Assembly: GCA_036703985.1 (NCBI GenBank)
Contig: DATNQN010000029.1
Location: 62,001 to 126,000, forward strand
Length of the DNA stretch: 64,000 bases
Direction of reading: 5' to 3'
DNA from: Leptolyngbyaceae cyanobacterium
GTDB lineage: Bacteria > Cyanobacteriota > Cyanobacteriia > Cyanobacteriales > Aerosakkonemataceae
The position numbers and the translations under genes were made by a program. Positions within the stretch are counted from its first letter, which is position 1. Each line of letters starts with the position of its first letter. Positions 55,083-64,000 of this stretch are shown piece by piece. The notes below the pieces were generated by a model. That model was given only the letters and a program-made list of their open reading frames with translations, was not told where the DNA came from and did not search any database.

Positions 55083-56918
55083 TTAAAAAGAAGTATCGGT
55101 TCCTTCATTAGTTTGATCGGAAATCATTACGGGGTCTTGGTACAGAGGAACGGTAAAAGTAACTGTTGAACCCAATCCTTCACCCATACTATAAAAGTTA
55201 ACCACCCCCTTCATGGCTTCGATTAGTTTTTGAGAAATGCAAAGTCCCAAACCCGTACCTCCATAGGGACGATTTAGCCCTCCATGTACTTGGCTAAAGG
55301 ATTGAAAAAGACGGTCTTGTTTTTCTAAAGATACCCCAATTCCCGTGTCTATCACGCGAACTTTGACCATTCCAGGCAGTTCCTGGTTTTGTACTGTCAC
55401 CTTTTTCCGAACAATCTCCGCTGCGATCAGCACGCCTCCTTCATTAGTAAACTTAATAGCATTGCCCACTAGGTTTAACATAACCTGTAACAAGCGTTGG
55501 TAATTGCCGTATAAGATAATTTTGTCTCTGGTGGGAGGTCTTTGAATGCGGAAGCTCAAATTCTTTTGCAGTGCTTGGGCTTTGGTAAAGTCTTCTACAT
55601 CTCCCAACAGTTCATCTAAGTCTACCTGACCGAGCTCTAACTCCATTTTACCAGCTTCGATCTTGGCGATATCCAAGATATCGTTGATGATGTTGAGTAA
55701 GTGAATGGCAGATCGGTAAGCTTCTTCAATAAATTCTGCTTGTTCTTCCGGATCGTCTGCCATACCTTCCAAGATTAGCTTCAAAAACCCAATAATGCCG
55801 TTAAGGGGAGTACGCAATTCGTGGGAGGTATTAGCCAGAAATTCACTTTTGAGACGAGAGGCTTCTTCTGCTTGCTGGCGGGCGGTTTCTAATTCGGTGT
55901 ATAAGGTAGCATGAGCGATCGCAGTTCCTACTTGATCGGCTACTTCTGTTAAGAGTTCTATTTGCTCTGGTGTCCAGCTGTTGCTATCTTGACGGTAAAG
56001 AACGATCAGGCTGTTCGGCTGGTCTTTATAGGCAGTTAATACTACCAACATAGACTCTTGTGCGATGTCTGTTGGCAAGGCTGGTTGAATTACCAGTGAG
56101 GCGCGAGTTGTCAGTAATTCGTCAAGATAAGATTTTTCTAGGATTAAAGATTGTCCGAGCAGGGAAGTGACTGTTTGTTGGTGATATTCCGCAATTATCT
56201 TTAATTTATCGCTGGAACCATCGTAAGGGCAAATAATGCAGCGACCGATCGCTAATCCTTGCCCTAAATCATCTACTACTTGTTGCCAAATAGTATCTAG
56301 ATCTAATATTCGACGGATGTTGCGAGAAATCTTACTGAGTAATTTTTGGTAAATTTGACAACTTACTTGTCCTTCTGTGTCATTTGGGGGCGGTGTTAAT
56401 GATATGTTGCTAGATGGTTGCTCGTCAGGAGTTTCGTTATTTAAAACGGGAGTAACTGCTGGTTCTGCATAAGTAGTGCCGTTCGATGACAAATTACTTG
56501 CTGAGTGTTGAGTTTGGCTACCCATTACCAGCAATTTAGTAGCGGTACCATCTGGCATCAAAATCGGACTGATGGTAAGGTCAAATGGAAAAATTTGTTC
56601 TTTGTAAGAAAACTGCCATTGACAGCGTTCTGGCATTTTAGTGGCCAGAATTTGCCGCAATTTTTCTATATAAGCTTCTCTATTGGCTGGGTAGAAGGTT
56701 TCGCTTGAATTATTACTACTAAGGGCGATCGTTTCTAGGTCTATTCCATAACGCTCTGCATCTTGCCAATAAAATGATAAATACTGACCAGATGCCTCTT
56801 GGACGTATACCAATTGCGCCCCTAACTGCTGCCAACCGCTAGGATGATTTTGCCAAGCGGATTCCAATTTTACTGGTGACCCAGACAACCGTTTTTGGAA
56901 ATCTATAGGCATACTCAT
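55083..56918 (-). CDS. PAS/GAF histidine kinase (HK2 of a paralog pair)
   Basis: A larger soluble histidine kinase. Residues about 15-140 look PAS-like, then a polar linker, then a GAF domain (DTIWQQVVDDLGQGLAIGRC at its start, the same pattern as HK1), HisKA with SHELRTPLNGIIGFLKLILE and an ATPase domain with NLVGNAIKFTNEGG and GGTGLGLCISQKLIEAMKGV. Its GAF-HisKA-ATPase part aligns with HK1 throughout. I use the ATG at 56918, five codons inside a TTG-opened frame. No response regulator is nearby; the pair may share one elsewhere. Confidence 0.9.
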   Translation of the reverse strand: MSMPIDFQKRLSGSPVKLESAWQNHPSGWQQLGAQLVYVQEASGQYLSFYWQDAERYGIDLETIALSSNNSSETFYPANREAYIEKLRQILATKMPERCQWQFSYKEQIFPFDLTISPILMPDGTATKLLVMGSQTQHSASNLSSNGTTYAEPAVTPVLNNETPDEQPSSNISLTPPPNDTEGQVSCQIYQKLLSKISRNIRRILDLDTIWQQVVDDLGQGLAIGRCIICPYDGSSDKLKIIAEYHQQTVTSLLGQSLILEKSYLDELLTTRASLVIQPALPTDIAQESMLVVLTAYKDQPNSLIVLYRQDSNSWTPEQIELLTEVADQVGTAIAHATLYTELETARQQAEEASRLKSEFLANTSHELRTPLNGIIGFLKLILEGMADDPEEQAEFIEEAYRSAIHLLNIINDILDIAKIEAGKMELELGQVDLDELLGDVEDFTKAQALQKNLSFRIQRPPTRDKIILYGNYQRLLQVMLNLVGNAIKFTNEGGVLIAAEIVRKKVTVQNQELPGMVKVRVIDTGIGVSLEKQDRLFQSFSQVHGGLNRPYGGTGLGLCISQKLIEAMKGVVNFYSMGEGLGSTVTFTVPLYQDPVMISDQTNEGTDTSF

Positions 56919-57093
56919 CGGAGTTGATCTCAAAACGGTAACTTTGACTAGCGATCGATCGATCGCATTTTAAACATTTTAAGCGATTCCTCTAGGGGAT
57001 CGAGAAGAGATGCTCCATTAACAATACTTCAAGTGTAAAACTCGATCGACGCCAACGCCAAATACCATCTTTGTTAGCTTTCTCGTCTCTATC

Positions 57094-57396
57094 TCAATCA
57101 TTCCACTCGCCACGCGGAGGTACTGGCATTCTCGGTATAGTACGAGTTAGTTCATCATCTCGCTGATTCCCAGATTTGAGCCACTGTCTGATCGCGCTTT
57201 CAATCACCTTACTAGGGTCATTCGTGAGGTGCTGGAGTTGATCGAACAAATCCGAGTCTAAGTGGATGGAAATTTGTACCTTATCATCTGAGGGATGGGT
57301 TTCAACAGCTTGTTCTTTCATTTGAGAAGATTTATGCGATCGATAATAGTAGAAATACCTCCTCAGGTATTCCCGGAATTTTCCCTGCCTTGCCAT
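57094..57396 (-). CDS. Ribbon-helix-helix-like small protein
   Basis: A 100-residue protein. The N-terminus is very basic and aromatic (ARQGKFREYLRRYFYYYRSH). The middle, KVQISIHLDSDLFDQLQHLT then SKVIESAIRQWLKSGNQ, fits a ribbon-helix-helix DNA-binding fold. The C-terminus is polar with a PRMPVPPRG stretch. It could be an antitoxin or a regulator; no toxin partner lies beside it. The start at 57396 has no strong ribosome site. Confidence 0.6.
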   Translation of the reverse strand: MARQGKFREYLRRYFYYYRSHKSSQMKEQAVETHPSDDKVQISIHLDSDLFDQLQHLTNDPSKVIESAIRQWLKSGNQRDDELTRTIPRMPVPPRGEWND

Positions 57397-57773
57397 TAAA
57401 ATTGCTCGGGCAGCAATTGCTATTATGCAGCTACTATCAACATTCAGAGCAATGCAAAGCTTTTATTTAACTATTTTACACCGAATAAACAACCAATAGT
57501 AAGCACGGATTTTCAATTATAGCGCATATTTGACTGCCTACCTATGGCTTTCGCGTCCGGATCGGTCTTGCGACTTTGGCCGATGAAATTTTAAAGATGG
57601 CAAAAATTTTTGTAAGTTTTGTTAGCAGTAGCACTCTTTGGGCAGTTGGAGAGTTTTGCTCGCCAGAGAAAAGTAATAATAAAACTGAACGCGCTATTTA
57701 AACATTAAAATATTTTAAGCAACATATGCTACTTTCTAGCTGCGTTCGGTGGTTGACATTATCAGAGAAGTGT
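57397..57773. other. Intergenic before lepA
   Basis: The lepA frame is open from 57726 upstream of its true start. The rest is AT-rich without a gene; nothing else recognised. Confidence 0.4.
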
Positions 57774-59585
57774 ATGACTGAAGTGCCCGTTTCTCGCATT
57801 CGTAATTTTTGCATTATTGCCCACATTGACCACGGTAAGTCAACCCTGGCGGATCGTCTCTTACAAGCTACCGGCACGGTGGAAGCACGAGAGATGAAGG
57901 CACAGTTTCTAGATAACATGGAACTGGAACGAGAACGGGGCATTACGATTAAGCTACAAGCCGCCCGAATGAATTATACGGGGCAAGACGGACAGCAATA
58001 CGTCCTTAACTTGATCGATACCCCCGGACACGTAGACTTTTCTTATGAGGTGTCTAGAAGTCTTGCCGCTTGCGAAGGGGCGCTATTGGTAGTGGATGCT
58101 TCCCAAGGGGTGGAAGCTCAAACTTTGGCGAATGTTTATTTAGCGTTAGAGAATAATCTGGAAATTATCCCGGTTTTGAATAAAATTGATTTACCCGGAG
58201 CGGAACCGGAAAGGGTAAAGAAAGAAATCGAGGAAATTATCGGGCTAGATTGCAGTGGGGCGATCCTCGCTTCGGCAAAAGAAGGACTTGGGATTCCGGA
58301 AATTCTAGACTCGATCGTTCATTTAGTGCCACCCCCCCAAGATACGGTGGAACAACCGTTGCGAGCGTTGATTTTCGATAGCTATTACGACAGCTATCGG
58401 GGAGTGATCGTTTATTTCCGGGTGATGGATGGTACGCTCAAAAAAGGCGATCGCGTTCGTTTGATGGCATCTGGCAAAGAATATCAAATAGACGAATTAG
58501 GCGTTCTTTCTCCTTACCAGATTCAGGTAGAAGAACTCCACGCTGGCGAAGTAGGTTATTTAGCAGCAGCGATTAAAGCAGTAGAAGATGCGCGAGTAGG
58601 CGATACGATCACCCTAGCTTATAAGCCAGCCGCCGAACCATTACCCGGTTACGGACAAGCAAAACCGATGGTTTTCTGTGGAATGTTCCCCACCGATGCC
58701 GATCAATTTCCCGATTTGCGAGAAGCTTTAGAAAAACTCAAACTCAACGACGCTGCTTTATCTTACGAACCGGAAACTTCTAGCGCAATGGGGTTTGGTT
58801 TCCGCTGCGGTTTCTTAGGTTTGCTGCACATGGAAATCGTGCAAGAACGCCTAGAAAGAGAATACAATCTCGACTTAATTATCACGGCACCTTCAGTAGT
58901 TTACCAAGTTACCACTAATAAAGGAGAAGTGCTGCTGATCGATAATCCCAGTCATTTGCCAGACCCTCAACATCGAGAGAAAATTGAAGAACCTTACGTC
59001 CAAGTGGACATGATTACGCCAGAAGAATACGTCGGTACTTTGATGGAATTGTCACAAAACCGACGCGGCGTTTTCAAAGATATGAAATACCTCACTCAGG
59101 GAAGAACTACTCTGAGTTACGAGTTGCCTTTAGCAGAAGTAGTAACTGACTTTTTCGATCAGATGAAATCTCGTTCTCGCGGTTATGCCAGCATGGAATA
59201 TCATCTGATGGGTTATCGGGAAAATCCTTTGGTGCGTTTGGATATTTTGATCAATAACGATCCGGTAGATTCTTTGGCAATGATCGTCCACCGAGATAAA
59301 GCCTACAATGTAGGCAAAAACTTAGTGGAAAAACTCAAAGAATTGATCCCTCGTCATCAGTTTAAGATTCCTTTGCAAGCATCAATCGGTAGTCGGGTAG
59401 TGGCTAGCGAACATATTCCAGCACTCAGAAAAGATGTGTTGGCGAAATGTTACGGTGGTGATATTTCCCGTAAGAAAAAGCTGCTGCAAAAACAAGCCAA
59501 AGGTAAAAAGCGCATGAAGGCAATCGGTACTGTGGACGTTCCCCAAGAAGCTTTTATGGCTGTTTTGCGTTTAGATAAAGAATAA
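57774..59585 (+). CDS. lepA: Elongation factor 4 (LepA)
   Basis: LepA (EF4), a ribosome-binding GTPase related to EF-G. The P-loop [16 protein letters not shown] is near the N-terminus, the [14 protein letters not shown] switch II (G3) follows and [14 protein letters not shown] is G4. The C-terminus ends in the LepA-specific domain with [20 protein letters not shown]. The frame opens at 57726, but the ATG at 57774 gives [20 protein letters not shown] and 603 aa, the normal LepA length. It is a single gene with a long palindrome after its stop. Confidence 0.98.
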   Translation: MTEVPVSRIRNFCIIAHIDHGKSTLADRLLQATGTVEAREMKAQFLDNMELERERGITIKLQAARMNYTGQDGQQYVLNLIDTPGHVDFSYEVSRSLAACEGALLVVDASQGVEAQTLANVYLALENNLEIIPVLNKIDLPGAEPERVKKEIEEIIGLDCSGAILASAKEGLGIPEILDSIVHLVPPPQDTVEQPLRALIFDSYYDSYRGVIVYFRVMDGTLKKGDRVRLMASGKEYQIDELGVLSPYQIQVEELHAGEVGYLAAAIKAVEDARVGDTITLAYKPAAEPLPGYGQAKPMVFCGMFPTDADQFPDLREALEKLKLNDAALSYEPETSSAMGFGFRCGFLGLLHMEIVQERLEREYNLDLIITAPSVVYQVTTNKGEVLLIDNPSHLPDPQHREKIEEPYVQVDMITPEEYVGTLMELSQNRRGVFKDMKYLTQGRTTLSYELPLAEVVTDFFDQMKSRSRGYASMEYHLMGYRENPLVRLDILINNDPVDSLAMIVHRDKAYNVGKNLVEKLKELIPRHQFKIPLQASIGSRVVASEHIPALRKDVLAKCYGGDISRKKKLLQKQAKGKKRMKAIGTVDVPQEAFMAVLRLDKE

Positions 59586-59590
59586 AATTC

Positions 59591-59643
59591 AGGTAGTAAA
59601 TAATAAAACTTAGATATTTATTAACTATTATTATTTACTACCT
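59591..59643. terminator. 15-bp inverted repeat after lepA
   Basis: AGGTAGTAAATAATA (59591-59605) pairs with TATTATTTACTACCT (59629-59643), 23-nt loop, starting 5 bp after the stop. The AT-rich stem makes it a weak or alternative terminator. Confidence 0.5.
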
Positions 59644-60185
59644 AAAATTTAACTAACATTGTTATTAGTTAAATTTGAATAATTAGAGCGGATATTGCAC
59701 CATTTTCATCGGATCTGAGAAATAGGCAAAAAATAAAAAATCTAATCTTTCAGGGATTAAAAAACTCTAATTTAATAGCAAGTGTCAGGATAACTTTGCG
59801 TGGCTGAAAATAGCTTGCGATGGGTGGCGTTACCTTTTAACTCCTAAAAAAAGATTTGCCTAATTGAAAGTATATTAAATTTAAATATAAACAAATATGA
59901 AGAAAATTAATTGCTCGGTTAAGACAAGAGTGAAGATTTGATGAATATTTAGGAGAACCCCTGATTTTTGAAATATTCTTTGCTAAGTTGCTAGTCGAGC
60001 GGCTAACCTTAAGTTAACAAAATACCAAATGCCAATATGGTAGAAGCCCAAAATGTTATGCAATGGCCAATTCCACAGATACTAAAGCAATGGTGAATCG
60101 ACTAACTGCGATCGATTCAACAGAGTATATTTATAACGGCGGTCTTGGCTGCTGTAAATAACCTATCGCTTGATCTAAAAAAGTT
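59644..60185. other. Intergenic, no gene seen
   Basis: A gap of over 500 bp upstream of the UXS gene. AT-rich and without coding signal; probably holds the promoter of the UDP-sugar genes. Confidence 0.45.
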
Positions 60186-61136
60186 ATGAGAATTTTGGTA
60201 ACGGGTGGTGCTGGGTTTATTGGTTCCCATCTGATCGATCGCTTAATGGCGCAGGGACACGAAGTGATTTGTTTGGATAACTTCTATACCGGTCACAAGC
60301 GTAACATCATGAAATGGTTGGAGAACCCATATTTTGAGTTAATCCGTCACGATATTACCGAACCCATCCGTTTAGAAGTAGATCAAATTTATCACTTGGC
60401 TTGTCCCGCTTCTCCCGTTCACTACCAGTACAATCCGATCAAAACCGTGAAAACCAGCGTTTTGGGAACTATGAATATGCTGGGGTTAGCAAAACGGGTG
60501 AAAGCTAGATTTTTTCTCGCTTCCACTTCGGAGGTATATGGCGACCCGGACGTACATCCCCAAACGGAAGATTATCGGGGAAATGTGAATCCAATTGGTA
60601 TACGCGCCTGTTACGACGAAGGAAAGAGGATTGCCGAAACGCTATCCTTTGATTATCATCGTGAAAACGATGTAGAAATCAGGGTAGCTCGAATTTTTAA
60701 TACTTATGGCCCTAGAATGCAGGAAAATGACGGTAGAGTTGTTAGTAATTTTATCGTGCAGGCGTTGCGGGGAATACCTTTAACCGTATATGGCAGCGGT
60801 TCGCAAACTCGGAGTTTTTGCTATGTTTCTGATTTAGTAGAAGGGTTTATCCGGTTGATGAACGGCGACCACACTGGGCCAGTAAATTTGGGAAATCCTG
60901 ATGAATATACTATTTTAGAACTGGCTCAAAAAGTTCAAGAAATGGTTAATCCAGGTGCGGAAATTAAATACGAACCGCTACCGCAGGACGATCCCAAGCA
61001 GCGAAAACCGGATATTACTAGGGCAAAAACTTGGTTGGGATGGCAGCCTACCGTTCCGCTAGAACAAGGGTTAAAACTGACTATAGATGATTTTCGCGAT
61101 CGCATCGAAAACTCTCAAGCCTCAGCAGTTAGATAA
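60186..61136 (+). CDS. UDP-glucuronate decarboxylase (UXS-type SDR)
   Basis: An extended short-chain dehydrogenase of the UXS type: UDP-glucuronate to UDP-xylose, with bound NAD. The NAD site is [19 protein letters not shown]. The catalytic Y-x-x-x-K motif is in [36 protein letters not shown] is the family-specific stretch. The 316-aa length is normal. It lies 258 bp before the UDP-glucose dehydrogenase gene on the same strand, which makes its substrate. Both feed exopolysaccharide or lipopolysaccharide. The UDP-glucuronate epimerase activity of close relatives is the main alternative. Confidence 0.88.
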   Translation: MRILVTGGAGFIGSHLIDRLMAQGHEVICLDNFYTGHKRNIMKWLENPYFELIRHDITEPIRLEVDQIYHLACPASPVHYQYNPIKTVKTSVLGTMNMLGLAKRVKARFFLASTSEVYGDPDVHPQTEDYRGNVNPIGIRACYDEGKRIAETLSFDYHRENDVEIRVARIFNTYGPRMQENDGRVVSNFIVQALRGIPLTVYGSGSQTRSFCYVSDLVEGFIRLMNGDHTGPVNLGNPDEYTILELAQKVQEMVNPGAEIKYEPLPQDDPKQRKPDITRAKTWLGWQPTVPLEQGLKLTIDDFRDRIENSQASAVR

Positions 61137-61394
61137 TGCGGCAAGCAGGATTTTAGTTTCCGGTAATAGCGATCGCTTCTGAGGTAGTGGGTACTATAAA
61201 TCAGGGTCATTAATTGAGGGCTAGGGTAACAGTGAAAGAGTAATAGTTTGTTGATGTTCGCGTGCTATTTCGCCAACTCATCTGTAAATTATAAATTAGC
61301 TGATACCCTTCTCCCTTAAAAAAACTTAGCTTTCCTTATTAGCCACAAGCTAATAATTTCTTGTTTAATCATTTACATTGAGGAAGCATAAAAT

Positions 61395-62786
61395 ATGCGT
61401 GTTTGTGTTATTGGAACCGGATACGTTGGCTTAGTGACAGGAGTCTGCTTGGCACATACAGGCCATCACGTTATCTGCGTAGATAATAATGAAGAAAAAG
61501 TTAAATTAATGAAGGCTGGACAGTCCCCTATATTTGAGCCTGGGTTATCGGAACTGATGCAGTCTTCCTATCAAAATGGACTTCTGGAATTTACTACGGA
61601 TATAGGTGAGGGAGTCAAACACGGGGAGATTTTATTTATTGCAGTAGGAACGCCTCCATTACCTACGGGTGAAAGCGATACGCGCTATGTAGAAGCTGTG
61701 GCTCGTGGCATTGGCGCTCATCTTAATGACGGTTATAAAGTAATAGTAAATAAATCAACCGTACCGATCGGATCGGGTGACTGGGTACGGATGATCGTAA
61801 TGGATGGTATTAAGGAACGCCAAAAAGTTTTGGTCGGTGCGGGTGGTACGGTTAGCGATGAAGAAGTAGAAAAAATTGCGGCAGAATTCGATGTAGTAAG
61901 TAACCCGGAATTTTTGCGAGAAGGTTCGGCTATTTACGATACCTTCAACCCAGATCGCATCGTGTTGGGAAGCAACTCTCAAAAAGCGATCGATATGATG
62001 AAGCAACTCTACACTCCCATCATCGATCGCAAATACGGTGAAGATCTGTCTTTACCACCGGTACCAGTGGTAGAAACCGATATTAACTCGGCAGAAATGA
62101 TCAAGTATGCGGCTAATGCTTTCTTAGCAACTAAGATTAGCTTTATTAACGAAGTTGCCAATATTTGCGATCGCGTTGGTGCTGATGTTACCCAAGTTGC
62201 CAAAGGGATTGGTTTAGATTCTCGGATTGGCGGTAAATTCTTGCAAGCTGGGATTGGTTGGGGTGGTTCTTGCTTCCCGAAAGATGTTTTAGCACTCATC
62301 CATACTGCCAAAGATTATAACTACGAAACCGAAATTCTCAATGCTGCGGTTAGCGTTAACAAACGCCAGCGCGTGATGGCTATTGAAAAACTACAGCACG
62401 AACTGAAAATCCTCAAAGGTAAAACCGTTGGTTTGTTGGGTTTAACTTTCAAACCCGATACGGATGACATGAGAGATGCCCCAGCTTTAACTTTGATTGA
62501 AGAACTCAATCGTCTGGGTACAAAGGTAAAAGCCTACGATCCTTTGGTTTCTCAAACTGGAATGCGTCATGGTTTAACTGGCGTAATTGTCGAAACCGAT
62601 CCGGAACGTTTGGCTGATGGTTGCGATGCGTTGGTGTTAGTGACGGACTGGGCGCAATTTACCAGTTTGGACTACGCTAAAATGGCGAAATTGATGAATA
62701 GTCCAGTGATTATTGACGGACGTAATTTCCTCGATCGCAAAGCGTTGCAAGCTGCTGGTTTCCGATATGTAGGTATCGGTCGCTAA
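61395..62786 (+). CDS. UDP-glucose 6-dehydrogenase
   Basis: A UDP-glucose/GDP-mannose dehydrogenase that oxidises UDP-glucose to UDP-glucuronate with two NAD. The N-terminal NAD motif is VCVIGTGYVGLVTGVCLAHT, NPEFLREGSAIYDTFNPDRI follows, and the active-site Cys is in GIGWGGSCFPKDVLALIH. The C-terminal UDP-binding part has GLTFKPDTDDMRDAPALTLI. It is 463 aa, full length. With the UXS gene upstream it forms a UDP-glucose to UDP-xylose route. Substrate choice of UDP-glucose over GDP-mannose is by family similarity. Confidence 0.93.
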   Translation: MRVCVIGTGYVGLVTGVCLAHTGHHVICVDNNEEKVKLMKAGQSPIFEPGLSELMQSSYQNGLLEFTTDIGEGVKHGEILFIAVGTPPLPTGESDTRYVEAVARGIGAHLNDGYKVIVNKSTVPIGSGDWVRMIVMDGIKERQKVLVGAGGTVSDEEVEKIAAEFDVVSNPEFLREGSAIYDTFNPDRIVLGSNSQKAIDMMKQLYTPIIDRKYGEDLSLPPVPVVETDINSAEMIKYAANAFLATKISFINEVANICDRVGADVTQVAKGIGLDSRIGGKFLQAGIGWGGSCFPKDVLALIHTAKDYNYETEILNAAVSVNKRQRVMAIEKLQHELKILKGKTVGLLGLTFKPDTDDMRDAPALTLIEELNRLGTKVKAYDPLVSQTGMRHGLTGVIVETDPERLADGCDALVLVTDWAQFTSLDYAKMAKLMNSPVIIDGRNFLDRKALQAAGFRYVGIGR

Positions 62787-62810
62787 ATTTAATTTTAGTG
62801 GCCTAAAGAT

Positions 62811-62843
62811 AGAAACCCGGTTTCTTAAAGAAACCGGGTTTCT
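62811..62843. repeat. AGAAACCCGG palindromic repeat, copy 2
   Basis: Arms AGAAACCCGGTTTCT (62811-62825) and AGAAACCGGGTTTCT (62829-62843), a perfect 15-bp stem with a 3-nt loop. It lies between the convergent UDP-glucose dehydrogenase and DUF2993 genes, as copy 1 (34729-34761) lies between two convergent genes. Confidence 0.8.
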
Positions 62844-62875
62844 GCGTATCTTCCTATCCCTACCGTCAAATTTGC

Positions 62876-63670
62876 TCAACCGCTACCGGGAAAATGTTCG
62901 ATTTGAGCGTAACCACTGAAGAGCAATTTTTTGCCTTGCGTTTCCAAACGGTTGATCCGCATGGTTACGCCGTCGAGATCGAAGCGATCGAGGTCTACCA
63001 TATTGTCTAATATCTCTGCTAATGCTCTTCCAAGTGCCAGAGAAACTGGTTGGGAACGTTCTGGTACGGAATCGAGATGGAATTGAGGGTCTTTAAAACC
63101 GATGCGGCGACGGCGTTCTACGGCGAGGGTGAGGGTCATGCTGACCGGCACGGAACCGTAGTCGGGTAAGTTTGTTTCCGTAAATAGACGAATTCGGTTG
63201 CCGTTTTCGAGTTCGATGCGGATATCTGTAAAAGAAATCGGCAACCCGCCAGAAAATTCCTTGATGGAATCCAGAGAAAGGTTTTGCAGGCGCTTTCTCA
63301 CCAATTCTGCCTGAAAGGATTGATTGATACCTTCTTCCGAGAGCGTAACTAAAGCGATCGCTTGAGTAGGCTGCTTGAGAGTTATCTTACCTTTCAAAAT
63401 CGAGCTAAAGTCCAGGGAAACGGCATCCGTCTCAAACGACATCTCCTCGACGGGAAATTCTCGACGGATCACCAAGCCACGTCCGCTCATTTTGAAGCTG
63501 TCGATACTCCCCTGCAACAGTTTGCTGGACGGAGAGCAACGTACAGAGACCTCCACAGACTCGCTCTTACTGAACAAGTGGCGGATGGATTGGCTAGCAA
63601 CCGTGTTGAGCATTCGCTCTCCCCAATCGCCGCCTGTAGGGTTAGTAAAACCAGTCAGACCACCTAACAT
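62876..63670 (-). CDS. DUF2993 protein
   Basis: A 264-residue protein of the DUF2993 family (LmeA-like in actinobacteria), beta-rich. The opening GGDWGERMLNTVASQSIRHLF and SVEVSVRCSPSSKLLQGSID, then DSFKMSGRGLVIRREFPVEE, are typical of the cyanobacterial members. There is no clear signal peptide or membrane segment. Function unknown in cyanobacteria; in actinobacteria a relative acts in cell-envelope lipid-glycan synthesis. Confidence 0.82.
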   Translation of the reverse strand: MLGGLTGFTNPTGGDWGERMLNTVASQSIRHLFSKSESVEVSVRCSPSSKLLQGSIDSFKMSGRGLVIRREFPVEEMSFETDAVSLDFSSILKGKITLKQPTQAIALVTLSEEGINQSFQAELVRKRLQNLSLDSIKEFSGGLPISFTDIRIELENGNRIRLFTETNLPDYGSVPVSMTLTLAVERRRRIGFKDPQFHLDSVPERSQPVSLALGRALAEILDNMVDLDRFDLDGVTMRINRLETQGKKLLFSGYAQIEHFPGSG

Positions 63671-64000
63671 AAAGCCTTGCGTCTATAGAAAGTCTTCATC
63701 CTTTGTAACAAAATGTGAAAAACTCAGCAATCTCTTGCCTAATGTTCTACAAGTGTGCTTATGGTATTGCCTAATACTTTTGCTAGAAACTGCGCTTTAG
63801 GTTGGCTTGGAAAAATACCACTTCTACAACCCTTGCCAAAAAAGGAGTTCAGCAATCGTAACCAATACTATTTTGTCTAATTTTAGGAAATAGTCTCTCT
63901 AAAGGTGTAGGGAAAACCTAAGCGATTTGTAATCATAGCGATTAGTAATTTCTATCTAATTAGCCAACTTGGAAAGCCTACTAAATTTTCGAGCGATCTG
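63671..64000. other. Intergenic, no gene seen
   Basis: The last 330 bp contain the upstream region of the DUF2993 gene. No frame with a ribosome site, hairpin or RNA gene was found; a gene may begin beyond the window. Confidence 0.4.

Overview
The window is chromosomal DNA from a filamentous cyanobacterium, most likely of the Oscillatoria/Phormidium/Microcoleus type. The lineage is shown by a complete phycocyanin operon, NdhS, Thf1, Tab2, CpcT/CpeT, several families found mainly in cyanobacteria (DUF3386, DUF4359, DUF29, HAS-barrel), many GCGATCGC (HIP1-type) octamers and intergenic heptamer repeats. A fraC-fraD-fraE-like operon points to a filament-forming organism. There is no rRNA, CRISPR array, prophage or intact transposon. 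There is one tRNA, tRNA-His(GTG).

Layout. 0-5.6 kb: a hypothetical protein, a diacylglycerol-kinase-like lipid kinase, an unlisted 45-residue membrane protein, a cation/proton antiporter with two stress-protein domains, and a HAS-barrel protein. 5.9-10.7 kb: ndhS, rodA, mrp, an SRPBCC protein and hemF. 10.9-20.9 kb: a STAS protein, an orphan transposon end, a CpcT/CpeT bilin lyase, thf1, then the operon cpcB-A-C-D-E-F-G-G-G read on the minus strand from a long leader. 20.9-30.4 kb: an RluD-type pseudouridine synthase whose S4 domain extends upstream of any ATG/GTG/TTG start, a membrane protein beside a decayed CHAT/TPR gene, siroheme genes (cobA plus chelatase), Mn-catalase and Dps, and a kinase-GUN4 fusion. 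30.5-34.7 kb is an accessory patch: tRNA-His, DUF29, a STAND-like NTPase with near-identical TPRs, a Uma2 nuclease and a short partner. 34.8-38.4 kb: fraE, fraD and fraC, and a doubled cobalamin adenosyltransferase. 38.6-49.7 kb: a PEP-CTERM protein, a large PAS/GAF/GGDEF cyclase, a ClC protein with a Gln in place of the gating Glu, a TldE/PmbA protein, Tab2, and a decayed IS200/IS605 element. 49.8-64 kb: a GH57 enzyme, an Nfu-type scaffold, DUF3386, two paralogous histidine kinases, lepA, UDP-sugar genes (UXS and UDP-glucose dehydrogenase) and a DUF2993 protein.

Themes. Light harvesting and tetrapyrrole supply cluster loosely: hemF, bilin lyases, the cpc operon, cobA/chelatase, GUN4 kinase and cobalamin adenosyltransferase. 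Mn-catalase and Dps form a peroxide-defence pair. The UDP-sugar genes would take UDP-glucose through UDP-glucuronate to UDP-xylose for polysaccharide. The intergenic spaces carry several palindromic repeat families, each present in more than one copy.

I see no single large new system. The best candidates for a second look are the RluD start, the ClC Gln substitution, the CHAT remnant and its neighbour, the STAND/TPR gene, the 28-bp palindrome next to the TnpB relic, the cpcF start inside a heptamer array, and the 45-residue protein.
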